NCBI GenBank assembly: GCA_964653555.1
Contig: CAZZFT010000121.1
Span: 1 to 14,541 of the forward strand
DNA from: JAHEJV01 sp964653555
GTDB taxonomy: Bacteria > Myxococcota_A > UBA9160 > SMWR01
Length of the DNA stretch: 14,541 nucleotides
Reading direction: 5' to 3'
Shown: positions 1 through 7,713 of the stretch, one piece after another
Layout of the letters: every line of letters starts with the position of its first letter
Numbering within the stretch: the first letter of the stretch is position 1
Notes under the pieces: model-generated
What the model was told of the DNA's origin: nothing
What the model saw: only the letters and a program-made list of their open reading frames with translations
Databases searched by the model: none
Position numbers and translations under genes: made by a program

Positions 1-605
<605 letters not shown>

Positions 606-650
606 CAGCGGATGGGCCTGCGGCTCGCTCGCGGGGTGGGGCGAGCGCCG

Positions 651-679
651 AGTGTACGGGAGCCGCAAAAGGCGGGCAA
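651..679 (-). promoter_or_regulatory. sigma70-like promoter of secA
   Basis: On the minus strand, a -35 box TTGCCC (674-679) and a -10 box TACACT (651-656) are separated by exactly 17 bp, and each matches the consensus at 4 of 6 positions. Transcription would begin near 644, giving a leader of about 39 nt before the secA ATG. The start region overlaps a GC-rich inverted repeat (626-632 with 641-647). Confidence 0.5.
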
Positions 680-711
680 ACCCTCGATCCGGCAAACGAA
701 TTCGCGAGGGG

Positions 712-729
712 CCCGGATCGGGCTCCGGG
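712..729 (-). terminator. Possible terminator hairpin after the M23 peptidase gene
   Basis: A perfect 6 bp inverted repeat (CCCGGA / TCCGGG, loop of 6) lies 20-37 bp past the M23 peptidase stop codon. No U-run follows it, so it is at best a weak or Rho-assisted stop. Its position, before the separate secA promoter, is what makes a terminator plausible. Confidence 0.3.
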
Positions 730-748
730 AGCTCGGGAGGAGACCGGC

Positions 749-1717
749 CTAGTCGAAGATGTAGTCGAGCGGGTTGCGCGTCTTCCCGTTGACCTCGACC
801 ACGTAGTGCAGGTGCGGACCGGTGCTGCGACCGGTGCTGCCCATGGCGGCGATCTTCTCGCCGCGCTCGACGGTCTCTCCCAGCTTCACGTACAGCTGCT
901 GGTTGTGGCCGTACTGGGTGCGGACGCCGTAGCCGTGATCGATGATCAGACAGTTGCCGAGCGGGCCCTTCTTCCCGGCGAACACGACCCGGCCCTTCGC
1001 CGGCGAGATCACGTCGGTGCCGGGGGCGCCGGCGATGTCGAGGCCGGCGTGGAACTGCTTGCGGTTGGTGAAGGGGGAGATGCGATAGCCATAGCGCGAG
1101 GTGAGCCAACCCTTCGCGGGCCAGATCGAGGGCGACGACGCCAGGCGATCACGCTTGCCCTCGAGCGACACCAGCAAATCCTCCAGGCTGTCGCCCTGGG
1201 AGTCGGCGATCGCCCCGAGATACTCCGCCGACTGCTGGAGCAGACTCACCCGCTCGGGCACGCCGGCGTTGTCCGGAATCACCGGCAGCCGCGAGGAGTG
1301 CCCCGGCGGAAGATCCTCGGTGGGGGGCTCCTCCAGGCCGCCCTGCCCCCCTGGCTCCACTTCGGGCTCGACCGCCGTCACCTCGTCGCCGCCCGCGGCG
1401 CTGGAACCGGGCAGGTTGGCAATGATGCGCACCTTGCGCTCGAGCTCGGTGAGGTGGGCGAGCTGCCCGTTCACCTGCTGGAGACGCTTCTCGAACTCGC
1501 CCACCTGCTGACGTCGCGCGATCGTCTCGCCGCGCAGTGAGTCGAGCTCGCGGTTGTCGATGCGCAGACGGACGTAGTCGATGCCGAGCCCGAGCAGGGC
1601 CACCACCGAGACGGCCGCGGCGATCACCGCGCGCTTAATCAGCACCTTGCGCAGCTCGAAGCGGCGCACCGGCTGGGTCTCGTCGGAGACCACGATCAGC
1701 GAAAGGGTGTCCATCAT
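749..1717 (-). CDS. M23-family (LytM/NlpD-like) peptidase, membrane-anchored
   Basis: This is a predicted murein endopeptidase, or a LytM-type activator, of 322 residues. A cytoplasmic N-tail is followed by one membrane segment (about 29-48), a coiled coil (about 53-96), an acidic/proline-rich linker (about 105-145), and a C-terminal LytM domain (about 205-322) facing the periplasm. All zinc and catalytic positions are present: H223 and D227 (HAGLD), H271 (YGH), and H302/H304 (GPHLH). It should therefore be an active metalloenzyme, unlike degenerate EnvC/NlpD activators. The start ATG at 1717 follows a G-rich ribosome site and lies 10 bp past the FHA stop; the next codon is also ATG (1714). 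An upstream in-frame ATG at 1777 would run into the FHA gene and is rejected. The tight spacing suggests co-transcription with the FHA protein. Confidence 0.93.
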   Translation of the reverse strand: MMDTLSLIVVSDETQPVRRFELRKVLIKRAVIAAAVSVVALLGLGIDYVRLRIDNRELDSLRGETIARRQQVGEFEKRLQQVNGQLAHLTELERKVRIIANLPGSSAAGGDEVTAVEPEVEPGGQGGLEEPPTEDLPPGHSSRLPVIPDNAGVPERVSLLQQSAEYLGAIADSQGDSLEDLLVSLEGKRDRLASSPSIWPAKGWLTSRYGYRISPFTNRKQFHAGLDIAGAPGTDVISPAKGRVVFAGKKGPLGNCLIIDHGYGVRTQYGHNQQLYVKLGETVERGEKIAAMGSTGRSTGPHLHYVVEVNGKTRNPLDYIFD

Positions 1718-1727
1718 CGCCCCCCGA

Positions 1728-2072
1728 TCAACCCGGCAAGTGCACCGCGATCGCGAGCTTGCCGAGCTGGACTTCATCCCCGTTCTTCAAAACCGCCTTC
1801 TGCTCGCGGCTGCCGTTGACCCGTGTGCCGTTGGTGCTGCCCAGGTCCTGGACGAAGAAGCGCGCGCCGTCGAAGCCGATGGCCGCGTGAGCCCGCGACA
1901 TGGTGGGCTCGGCGATCACGATGTCCGCGCCGCGACCGCGTCCGATCACCATCCAATCCCGATCCACCGGCATCTCCAGACCCTCGTAGAAGCCGCGCAG
2001 CACGCGGATCGAGCCTCCCGACGGCACGGGCCCGGCGGGCTCGCTCTCACGCTTGGCGGCATCAACGCTCAT
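1728..2072 (-). CDS. Small stand-alone FHA-domain protein
   Basis: This is a 114-residue soluble protein with a disordered N-terminus (about 1-20) followed by a single FHA domain (about 22-112). FHA domains bind phosphothreonine peptides. The conserved positions are visible: GR at 44-45, the SRAH motif at 59-62, and STNGTRVNG around 79-87. The ATG at 2072 was chosen because it follows GGGACGG and gives the usual short leader; the same frame stays open further upstream but only inside recN and the gap after it, with no domain there. The gene is 10 bp before the M23 peptidase and 112 bp after recN. No kinase is encoded in the window, so the phosphorylated partner is unknown. A role in regulating cell-envelope enzymes is inference from the neighbour only. 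Confidence 0.88.
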   Translation of the reverse strand: MSVDAAKRESEPAGPVPSGGSIRVLRGFYEGLEMPVDRDWMVIGRGRGADIVIAEPTMSRAHAAIGFDGARFFVQDLGSTNGTRVNGSREQKAVLKNGDEVQLGKLAIAVHLPG

Positions 2073-2184
2073 CGTCCGTCCCGGCAGTCGGGCCGGTGAC
2101 CCCCGACACACCCGGCGTGGGGTTCCAGCCTCGTCACACCGGGTACATCGGACCCGCGCGGGCGCCTCTTGAGGGTCGGGGCGG

Positions 2185-3885
2185 TCAGCGCTCCCCGCGG
2201 GTGGCGAGGAGCTCCCGGGCGTACTCCCGGGCGGCCTCGCCGGCGCGCTCGCCACTGGCCATGCGGGCGAGCTCCGCCACCCGTTCGTCGCCCTCCACGA
2301 CCTCGATCGACACTGCCGCCCGTCGCCGACCCGTCCCCTTCTGCACGCGGAAGTGTCGCGCAGCGTAGGCCGCGATCTGCGGAAGGTGGGTGATGCACAG
2401 GACCTGGTGGTGGCGGGCGAGATCGGCCAGTCGGCTTCCGACCCGGTCGGCGGCCTCCCCGCCCACGCCCGCGTCGACCTCGTCGAAGACGAGGACCATT
2501 CCCGAGGCCCCTTCCCGCAGTGCCTGTCGCAGGGCCAGGAAGGAGCGCGACAGCTCGCCGCCGCTCGCCACCTGACGCAGGGGCTGGAGCCGTTCGCCGG
2601 CATTGGCGGAGAGCACGAACTCGGGAACCTCGGCGCCGCCCGGTCCGCAGGGCAGTCCGTCGGGGGGCGATGCCGGGTGGAGCACCACGTCGAAGCGCGC
2701 CTCCGGCATCGCGAGCTCGCGCAGCACCGGCTCCACCGCCCGGGCGAGAGCGCCGGCGGCCCGCTCGCGTCCCCGCGATAGCTCGGCTGCGATTTCCGCG
2801 AGGTGCGCCGCGGCGCGGCGCCGCTCCTCTTCCAGCTCCGACTCCCGCTCGTCGGCCCCCTCGAGCGCCGCCAGCTCGGCCGCCGACGCGGCGCGATGGG
2901 CGAGCACCTCCTCTACGCTGGCACCGTACTTGCGCCGGAGCTGCTCGATGCGGTGGAGCCGCTCCTCGGCCTGGGCGAGGCGCTCGGGATCCGCCTCGAG
3001 CCCGTCGAGCCGGCGCTCGAGATCCGAGGCGAGCTCGCGCAGCTCGGCCAAGGCGCCCGTCAGCCCCTCGGCGAGCGCCGCCAGCTCCGGGTCCAGAGCC
3101 ACCAGGGTGCGCAGAGCCCGCGCCGCCTCGGCGAGCTGGTCGGCGGCCCCGCGCGCCTCGGGATCGCTCGGATCGCCGACCAGACGCGCGAGCGCCCCGC
3201 CGGCCTCGCGCCCGATCCGGTCGACGTGGGACAGCCGCGAGCGCAGCGCCTGGAGCGACTCGACCTCGCCCGGATCCAGCTTTGCCTCGTCGATCTCCCG
3301 GACCTGGAAGGCCAGGAAGTCGCGCCGCTGCTCCCGGTCGCGCGTCGCCGCGCGGAGCGCTGCCAGCTCCCCCGCGATCTCCCGCGAGCGGGCCACCTCG
3401 GCCGCGACCGCCGCGCGCGCCGTCTCCAGCCCGGCCCAGCGGTCGAGCAGCTCGCCGTGGCGCTCGACGCGCAGGAGCGACTGCGAGTCGTGCTGACTCG
3501 AGATCTCGATCCGCCCCGCGAAGAGCTCGGCGAGCGCGGTGATCGGGAGCTGCTGGCCGGCCACCCAGGCGCGGCTGCGACCGGACTTCCCGACCGCGCG
3601 CCGCACGAGCAGCTCGTGGGCGTCGCCCTCGAGGCCGCGCTCTGCGAGCTCGCGCTCCAGGTCGGGAAGCCCCTCGGTCCGGAAGGCGGCCTCGACGGTG
3701 GCCTGCTCGGCACCCTCGCGCACCGACCGCGCCAACGCGCGGCCGCCCGCGAGCAGCGACAGCGCGCCCAGCACGATCGACTTCCCCGCACCGGTCTCTC
3801 CGGTGAGCACGTTGAGGCCGGGCGCGAACTCGAGGACCGCCGACTCCACGATCGCCAGCTCCGCGATCCGCAGGGTCTCGATCAA
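2185..3885 (-). CDS. recN: DNA repair protein RecN (SMC-like ATPase)
   Basis: RecN is an SMC-family ATPase that acts early at double-strand breaks with RecA. The 566 residues fit the family length of about 550-570. Domain order is an N-terminal head with Walker A GETGAGKS (29-36) and the RecN-typical SSQHDSQSLL (129-138), a long Ala/Glu/Arg-rich coiled coil (about 150-390), then a C-terminal head with ABC signature SGGELSR (441-447), Walker B VLVFDEVD (464-471) and the ITHLPQ switch (498-503). The start is TTG at 3883-3885, overlapping the TGA of nadK. It is chosen because RecN proteins begin almost immediately with the L-x-I-x-x-(F/L)-A-(I/L)-V-E strand, seen here at residues 5-14. The frame upstream stays open to 6762 only because of GC-rich shadowing. 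The gene is translationally coupled to nadK. Confidence 0.96.
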   Translation of the reverse strand: MIETLRIAELAIVESAVLEFAPGLNVLTGETGAGKSIVLGALSLLAGGRALARSVREGAEQATVEAAFRTEGLPDLERELAERGLEGDAHELLVRRAVGKSGRSRAWVAGQQLPITALAELFAGRIEISSQHDSQSLLRVERHGELLDRWAGLETARAAVAAEVARSREIAGELAALRAATRDREQRRDFLAFQVREIDEAKLDPGEVESLQALRSRLSHVDRIGREAGGALARLVGDPSDPEARGAADQLAEAARALRTLVALDPELAALAEGLTGALAELRELASDLERRLDGLEADPERLAQAEERLHRIEQLRRKYGASVEEVLAHRAASAAELAALEGADERESELEEERRRAAAHLAEIAAELSRGRERAAGALARAVEPVLRELAMPEARFDVVLHPASPPDGLPCGPGGAEVPEFVLSANAGERLQPLRQVASGGELSRSFLALRQALREGASGMVLVFDEVDAGVGGEAADRVGSRLADLARHHQVLCITHLPQIAAYAARHFRVQKGTGRRRAAVSIEVVEGDERVAELARMASGERAGEAAREYARELLATRGER

Positions 3886-4757
3886 CGCTCGCCCCAGCGC
3901 AGCTTCTCGCGCATGACGGCGAAGCGGCTGCGGCCCGGCGACACCAGGAGCCGAGCCGGGTGGTCCGACCGCGCCACGCGGACGCGGTCCCCCTGCTCGA
4001 GTCGCACCCCGACCTGGCCGTCGACGGTCAGGTGGACGTCCCCACCGCGCGTGTCCAGCACCAGGATCTCGATCCGACAGCGGTCGGGCAGCACCAGCGG
4101 CCGCTGGGTGAGGGTGTGGGGACAGATCGGGGTCAGGACGATCGACTCGCCCTCGGGCAGCAGCAGCGGACCGCCCGCCGAGAGCGAGTAGGCCGACGAC
4201 CCGGTGGGCGTCGCCACGATCAGGCCGTCGGAGTGATAGGTGGTGACGAAGGCGCCGTCGGCGCGGGTCTCGAGATCGATCATCCGGGAGAGCGTGCTCT
4301 TGCCGATCACCGCATCGTTGAGGGCCAGGCAGCGCTCGATCTCTCGCCCGCCCCGCACCACGACGACGTCGAGGCGCATGCGCAGAGCGACGACCAGCCG
4401 CCCCGAGAAGGCCTGCTCGAGAGCGTCGAAGAGCTGGTCGCTCGAGGTCTCGGCCAGGAAGCCCAGGGTGCCGAGGTTCACCCCCAGCAGGGGCACCGGC
4501 CGCTCGCCGACGGCGCGCGCCGCGGAGAGCAGGGTGCCGTCGCCGCCGAGGCAGATCAGCAGATCGACGCGGCCGGCGAGCTCGTCGAGGGACAGCGCGG
4601 GCTGGCCGAGCCAGCTCGCCGCCTGGGGGTCGAGCAGGACCTCGACGCCGCGCTTGCGCAGCCACTCCTCGAGCTCCGCGACCCGCTCCGCCACCTGCGG
4701 CTGATCCGGCTTGACGCAGATGCCGACGGAATGGAACTGCACGCCGGAGAGAATCAC
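3882..4757 (-). CDS. nadK: NAD kinase
   Basis: NAD kinase phosphorylates NAD to NADP using ATP or polyphosphate in the cytoplasm. The 291 residues carry the family motifs in order: GGDGT at 71-75 (nucleotide binding, with catalytic Asp73), LGVNLGTLGFL at 91-101, LND at 146-148, the conserved TPTGSSAY at 183-190, and DGQ at 246-248. Two GTG starts are possible: 4757 (used here) and 4742. The latter gives MQFHSVGICVKP and fits better the usual distance from the start to the first beta strand. Neither has a clear Shine-Dalgarno site. The stop overlaps the recN start, and nadK-recN is a widespread gene pair. The divergent rarA starts only 20 bp away, so the two promoters must overlap. Confidence 0.95.
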   Translation of the reverse strand: MILSGVQFHSVGICVKPDQPQVAERVAELEEWLRKRGVEVLLDPQAASWLGQPALSLDELAGRVDLLICLGGDGTLLSAARAVGERPVPLLGVNLGTLGFLAETSSDQLFDALEQAFSGRLVVALRMRLDVVVVRGGREIERCLALNDAVIGKSTLSRMIDLETRADGAFVTTYHSDGLIVATPTGSSAYSLSAGGPLLLPEGESIVLTPICPHTLTQRPLVLPDRCRIEILVLDTRGGDVHLTVDGQVGVRLEQGDRVRVARSDHPARLLVSPGRSRFAVMREKLRWGER

Positions 4758-4764
4758 ACGTTGC

Positions 4765-4770
4765 TAGTGT
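4765..4770 (+). promoter_or_regulatory. Extended -10 element of rarA, pointing to a leaderless transcript
   Basis: TAGTGT at 4765-4770, preceded by TGC (extended -10 pattern TGnTAnnnT), lies exactly 6 nt before the rarA ATG. No Shine-Dalgarno sequence and no convincing -35 box are present. A transcript starting about 7 nt after the -10 would begin at the A of the start codon. Confidence 0.4.
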
Positions 4771-4776
4771 CCGCGC

Positions 4777-6132
4777 ATGTCCCCGGACGAGTCGCTCGAC
4801 CTGTTCGCGGGCGACGGCGGCGCGACGTCGCCGCCCGGCGCCGGCGATCCGTCGGCGCCGCTCGCCGAGCGCATGCGCCCCCGCTCCCTCGACGAAGTGG
4901 TGGGGCAGCCGAAGCTGCTCGCGCCGGGGGCGGCGCTGCGGGCGCTGGTCGAAGGCGGCCGGCTGCCGTCCCTGATCCTGTGGGGTCCTCCGGGCTGCGG
5001 GAAGACGACGCTCGCGCGCCTGCTGGCCGAGGGCTCGGGCGCGCGCTTCGAGCCCCTGTCGGCGGTGATGGCGGGCGTGAAGGAGATCCGGGCCGTGGTG
5101 GACCGCGCGGCGCTCCGGCGGGAGCGGACCGTGCTCTTCCTCGACGAGATCCACCGCCTGCACCGCGGCCAGCAGGAGGCCCTGCTCCCCCACGTGGAGC
5201 GCGGCACCGTGACGCTGATCGGGGCCACGACCGAGAATCCCTCCTTCGAGGTGATCGCCCCGCTGCTGTCGCGCTGTCGGGTGTTCGTGCTCGCGCGCCT
5301 CGAAGAGCCGGCGCTGGCCGAGCTGATCCGGCGCGCCGCGAACGATGGCGAGCGCGGTCTGGGAAGCTCTCCGCGGGTTCCCGACGCGGTGGTCGGCGCG
5401 GTGGCCGCCGCCGCGGACGGCGATGGTCGGCGCGCGCTCGGCATCCTCGAGACCGCGGCGGCGATCCAGCGGCGCACCGCTCCCGGCGCGGAGGAGCTGT
5501 CGCTGGACGCCGTGCGCGAGGCGGTCGGCCAGCGCACGCTGCTGCACGATCGCGACCGCGAGGAGCACTACAACCTCGCCTCGGCCTTCATCAAGAGCCT
5601 GCGCGCGAGCGATCCGGACGCCGCCCTGTACTACGCCGCGCGCCTGCTGATCGCGGGCGACGACCCGCTGTTCCTCGCGCGCCGGCTGGTCGTGTTCGCC
5701 TCCGAGGACGTCGGCACCGCCGACCCGACCGCGCTCGGCGTCGCCACCTCCGCCTACCTCGCCCTCGAGCGGATCGGGATGCCCGAGGGCCGGATCCCGC
5801 TCGCCCAGGCGATCACCCACCTGGCGTGCGCGCCCAAGAGCAACGCGGCCTACCGGGCGCTGGGTCGGGCCTGGGAGGCCGCCGAGCGACACGGGTCCCA
5901 GCCGGTCCCGCTGCATCTGCGCAATGCGCCGACCGGCCTGATGAAGCAGCTCGGCTACGGGCGCGACTACGAGTATCCCCACGACGCGGCGGACGGTTTC
6001 GTCGCCCGGCGCAACCTCCCCGACGCGGTGGCCGGCTCGGGATCGACGCGCTTCTACGAGCCGGGCTCCGAGGGCGCGGAGGCGGAGATCGCCGCCCGGC
6101 TCGAGGGGTGGAGGAGCCGCCGCGAGAAATGA
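4777..6132 (+). CDS. rarA: Replication-associated recombination protein RarA (MgsA), AAA+ ATPase
   Basis: RarA/MgsA is an AAA+ ATPase related to clamp-loader subunits that acts at stalled replication forks and binds SSB. Length 451 matches E. coli RarA (447). Visible are Walker A GPPGCGKTT (70-78), Walker B LFLDEIHR (120-127), the family string QQEALLPHVE (132-141), sensor-1 region IGATTENPSFE (148-158), and the Arg-finger region SRCRV (165-169). The C-terminal tetramerisation region has the typical segments (HYNLASAFIKSLR; YAARLLIAGDDPLF; EDVG; MKQLGYGRDYEYPHD). The start ATG at 4777 follows the conserved LFxxxG N-terminal pattern. Codon third positions are almost all G/C. It is divergent from nadK, and the downstream sortase substrate begins 65 bp after its stop. 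Confidence 0.96.
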   Translation: MSPDESLDLFAGDGGATSPPGAGDPSAPLAERMRPRSLDEVVGQPKLLAPGAALRALVEGGRLPSLILWGPPGCGKTTLARLLAEGSGARFEPLSAVMAGVKEIRAVVDRAALRRERTVLFLDEIHRLHRGQQEALLPHVERGTVTLIGATTENPSFEVIAPLLSRCRVFVLARLEEPALAELIRRAANDGERGLGSSPRVPDAVVGAVAAAADGDGRRALGILETAAAIQRRTAPGAEELSLDAVREAVGQRTLLHDRDREEHYNLASAFIKSLRASDPDAALYYAARLLIAGDDPLFLARRLVVFASEDVGTADPTALGVATSAYLALERIGMPEGRIPLAQAITHLACAPKSNAAYRALGRAWEAAERHGSQPVPLHLRNAPTGLMKQLGYGRDYEYPHDAADGFVARRNLPDAVAGSGSTRFYEPGSEGAEAEIAARLEGWRSRREK

Positions 6133-6197
6133 AGGACTGCGCAGCCCCCGAGGGTATGCGATGCTTCGGCCGTTCCGTCCCTCAGAAAGGCAGTCAC

Positions 6198-6464
6198 ATG
6201 ATCCGTTTCCTTCTCCTCTGTGGTCTGGTCGCATTCTGGTTCGCCTGCGCGAGTACGCCGGAGACTCAGCCGCCGCCGCCGACGCCGCCGCCGCCGGTGG
6301 CCAAGCCGGCCCCGCCGCCGCCCGCGCCCGTCTACGAGCCGCCGCCGCCCCAGGTCCGGGAGCTGCCGAAGACCGCCAGCTCGCTGCCGGCCCTGGGCCT
6401 CGCCGGGCTCGTCGCCCTGGCCGGGGCCGGGATCCTCCGCGGCGTCCGGAAGCGGATCCGCTAG
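6198..6464 (+). CDS. Small proline-rich envelope protein with LPKTA sorting signal (presumed sortase substrate)
   Basis: This 88-residue protein has three parts. An N-terminal signal peptide (about 1-17) has a hydrophobic core and a Cys at 17 in WFAC, a poor lipobox match. A proline-rich middle (21-53) has four PPPP runs at 25-28, 30-33, 39-42 and 48-51. The C-terminus is a textbook cell-wall sorting signal: LPKTA (56-60), a hydrophobic stretch (63-80) and a basic tail RGVRKRIR (81-88). The motif ends in Ala rather than Gly; LPNTA is a known class D substrate motif. AGAAAGG lies 7 nt before the ATG at 6198 and supports this start. The sortase gene follows 60 bp downstream. Its function is unknown. 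It may be a surface stalk, or a bipartite tether if Cys17 is really lipidated. Confidence 0.8.
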   Translation: MIRFLLLCGLVAFWFACASTPETQPPPPTPPPPVAKPAPPPPAPVYEPPPPQVRELPKTASSLPALGLAGLVALAGAGILRGVRKRIR

Positions 6465-6472
6465 GAACGGAC

Positions 6473-6495
6473 GGGGGGCTGGGCTTCAGCCCCTC
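6473..6495 (+). promoter_or_regulatory. Hairpin between the sorting-signal protein and the sortase
   Basis: GGGGCTG (6475-6481) and CAGCCCC (6487-6493) form a perfect 7 bp stem around a 5 nt loop, extended by one G-U and one G-C pair to 6473/6495. It starts 9 bp after the substrate stop and has no U-run. It could be a partial terminator or a 3' stabiliser that keeps substrate mRNA more abundant than sortase mRNA. Confidence 0.45.
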
Positions 6496-6524
6496 CGCCG
6501 CATTCCGATCCGGGTAGCCGAAGC

Positions 6525-7217
6525 ATGGGCGAACCGAGACCCGTTCGACACCGACGCCATCGGGCGCTGCGCGGGGCCCTGCGCACGCTCGAGTACGGCC
6601 TCGCGGCCACCGGGCTCGCCTGCCTGCTGGCCTACGGCGGGGCCTGCGCGCGAGCCTCCCTGACCCAGTCGACCTCGAGCGCTGCCTTCGACGCGGCGCT
6701 CGCGGCCCGGCTGGCGCAGATCCAGGCCGAATCGCCGAATCGCAGCGAGTGGTCGGCGGCACGCGTCGAGAAGTACGAGGCGAGCCTGGACGCCCCGGTC
6801 CGGGCCCTCGGACGGCTCGAGATCCCCGATGCCGGCGTCTCGGTGATGGTGCTCGAGGGGACGGACGAGACGACGCTCGACCGGGCCGTCGGACGCATCG
6901 AGGGGACGGCGCGCCCCGGGGAGCCGGGCAACCTCGGCATCGCCGGACACCGCGACGGCTACTTCCGCGGCCTGCGCCACGTCGAGCCGGGCGACGAGAT
7001 CATCCTCACCACCCTAGACGGTGTCGCCCACTACCGCGTCGAGGCGACGCAGGTGGTCTCCCCGGCACGCGTCGAGGTGCTCGAGCAGACCAACGACCCC
7101 ACCCTCACGCTGGTCACCTGCTACCCCTTCTACTACGTGGGCAGCGCGCCCCAGCGCTACGTCGTGCACGCTCGGCAGGTGTCCTACGAGAGCTGGCGGT
7201 CCTCGGACAGCACGTAG
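6525..7217 (+). CDS. Sortase, class D-like transpeptidase
   Basis: Sortases cut LPxT-type sorting signals and transfer the protein to an amine acceptor. The 230 residues have a basic N-tail, one membrane anchor (about 23-40) and a sortase beta-barrel (about 95-218). The catalytic triad is complete: His142 in GIAGHRDGYFR, Cys199 in TLVTCYPF, and Arg211 in APQRYVVHA. The combination GHRD..FR plus TCYPFYYVGSAPQR is typical of class D. The ATG at 6525 has no strong ribosome site, and the 60 bp gap to the substrate gene suggests co-transcription. Sortases are a minority gene in Gram-negative bacteria. The 3' end overlaps the convergent FHA gene by 34 bp. The class assignment is from motifs only. 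Confidence 0.92.
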   Translation: MGEPRPVRHRRHRALRGALRTLEYGLAATGLACLLAYGGACARASLTQSTSSAAFDAALAARLAQIQAESPNRSEWSAARVEKYEASLDAPVRALGRLEIPDAGVSVMVLEGTDETTLDRAVGRIEGTARPGEPGNLGIAGHRDGYFRGLRHVEPGDEIILTTLDGVAHYRVEATQVVSPARVEVLEQTNDPTLTLVTCYPFYYVGSAPQRYVVHARQVSYESWRSSDST

Positions 7218-7588
7218 GCGGGGACGTCTTCCTTGCGCTCGATCAGGATCTGGAGCACGTGGCCCCCGAGCCGGATCCGGTCGCCGTGGCACAGCTCGCT
7301 GCGGATCACGCCCGTGCCGTTCACCTCGGTGCCGTTGGTGCTGTCGAGATCGCTCACGTGGAAGCGCCCGCGCTCGAACTCGATCGCCGAGTGAAGCCGG
7401 GACATCGCCGGATCGTCGAAGGTCGCGTCGACGTCCGGACCGCGTCCGATCAGCCAGCGCCGGCGATCGACGACGTGCTCCTCGCCTTCGCAGGGCCCGC
7501 GCACCACGATCAGGCTCACCGTGAACCGCTCGAAGCCGTCGCAGGCGGGCCTGCGGGTCTCCTCCGGCCTCGCCATCTCCTCCGCCAT
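7184..7588 (-). CDS. Second small FHA-domain protein
   Basis: This is a 134-residue cytoplasmic protein with one FHA domain (about 25-117) that should bind phosphothreonine. Conserved features are IGRG at 47-50, SRLH at 63-66 and STNGTEVNG at 83-91. The ATG at 7588 is fixed by a strong GAGGAG ribosome site (7595-7600) 6 nt upstream. It resembles the FHA protein at 1728-2072 in size and layout but not closely in sequence. It lies 125 bp after the DUF481 gene with no clear terminator between, so read-through is possible. Its last 34 bp are antisense to the end of the sortase gene. No kinase or phosphatase partner is visible in the window. Confidence 0.9.
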   Translation of the reverse strand: MAEEMARPEETRRPACDGFERFTVSLIVVRGPCEGEEHVVDRRRWLIGRGPDVDATFDDPAMSRLHSAIEFERGRFHVSDLDSTNGTEVNGTGVIRSELCHGDRIRLGGHVLQILIERKEDVPAYVLSEDRQLS

Positions 7589-7713
7589 CGCGCTCTCCTC
7601 GCCTGGCTCGTCGCCGGGTCCCCCGCCGCCGACGCCTTCCGGGTCGGCGCACGCGCGAGGGGGAAACGTGACGAACGTCGCAGGATCGGGTCGCGATCGG
7701 CCCGCGGACCGGA

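Noticed and set aside
3960..6464. Plus-strand frame of 834 codons ending in the sorting-signal protein
   Set aside because: The part before 6198 is antisense to nadK or a wrong frame of rarA. The real gene starts at the ATG with a ribosome site at 6198.
2185..6762. A minus-strand frame open for about 1525 codons
   Set aside because: Only 2185-3885 is protein-like (RecN). The rest is antisense to rarA and out of frame with nadK, open only because stop codons are rare in GC-rich DNA.
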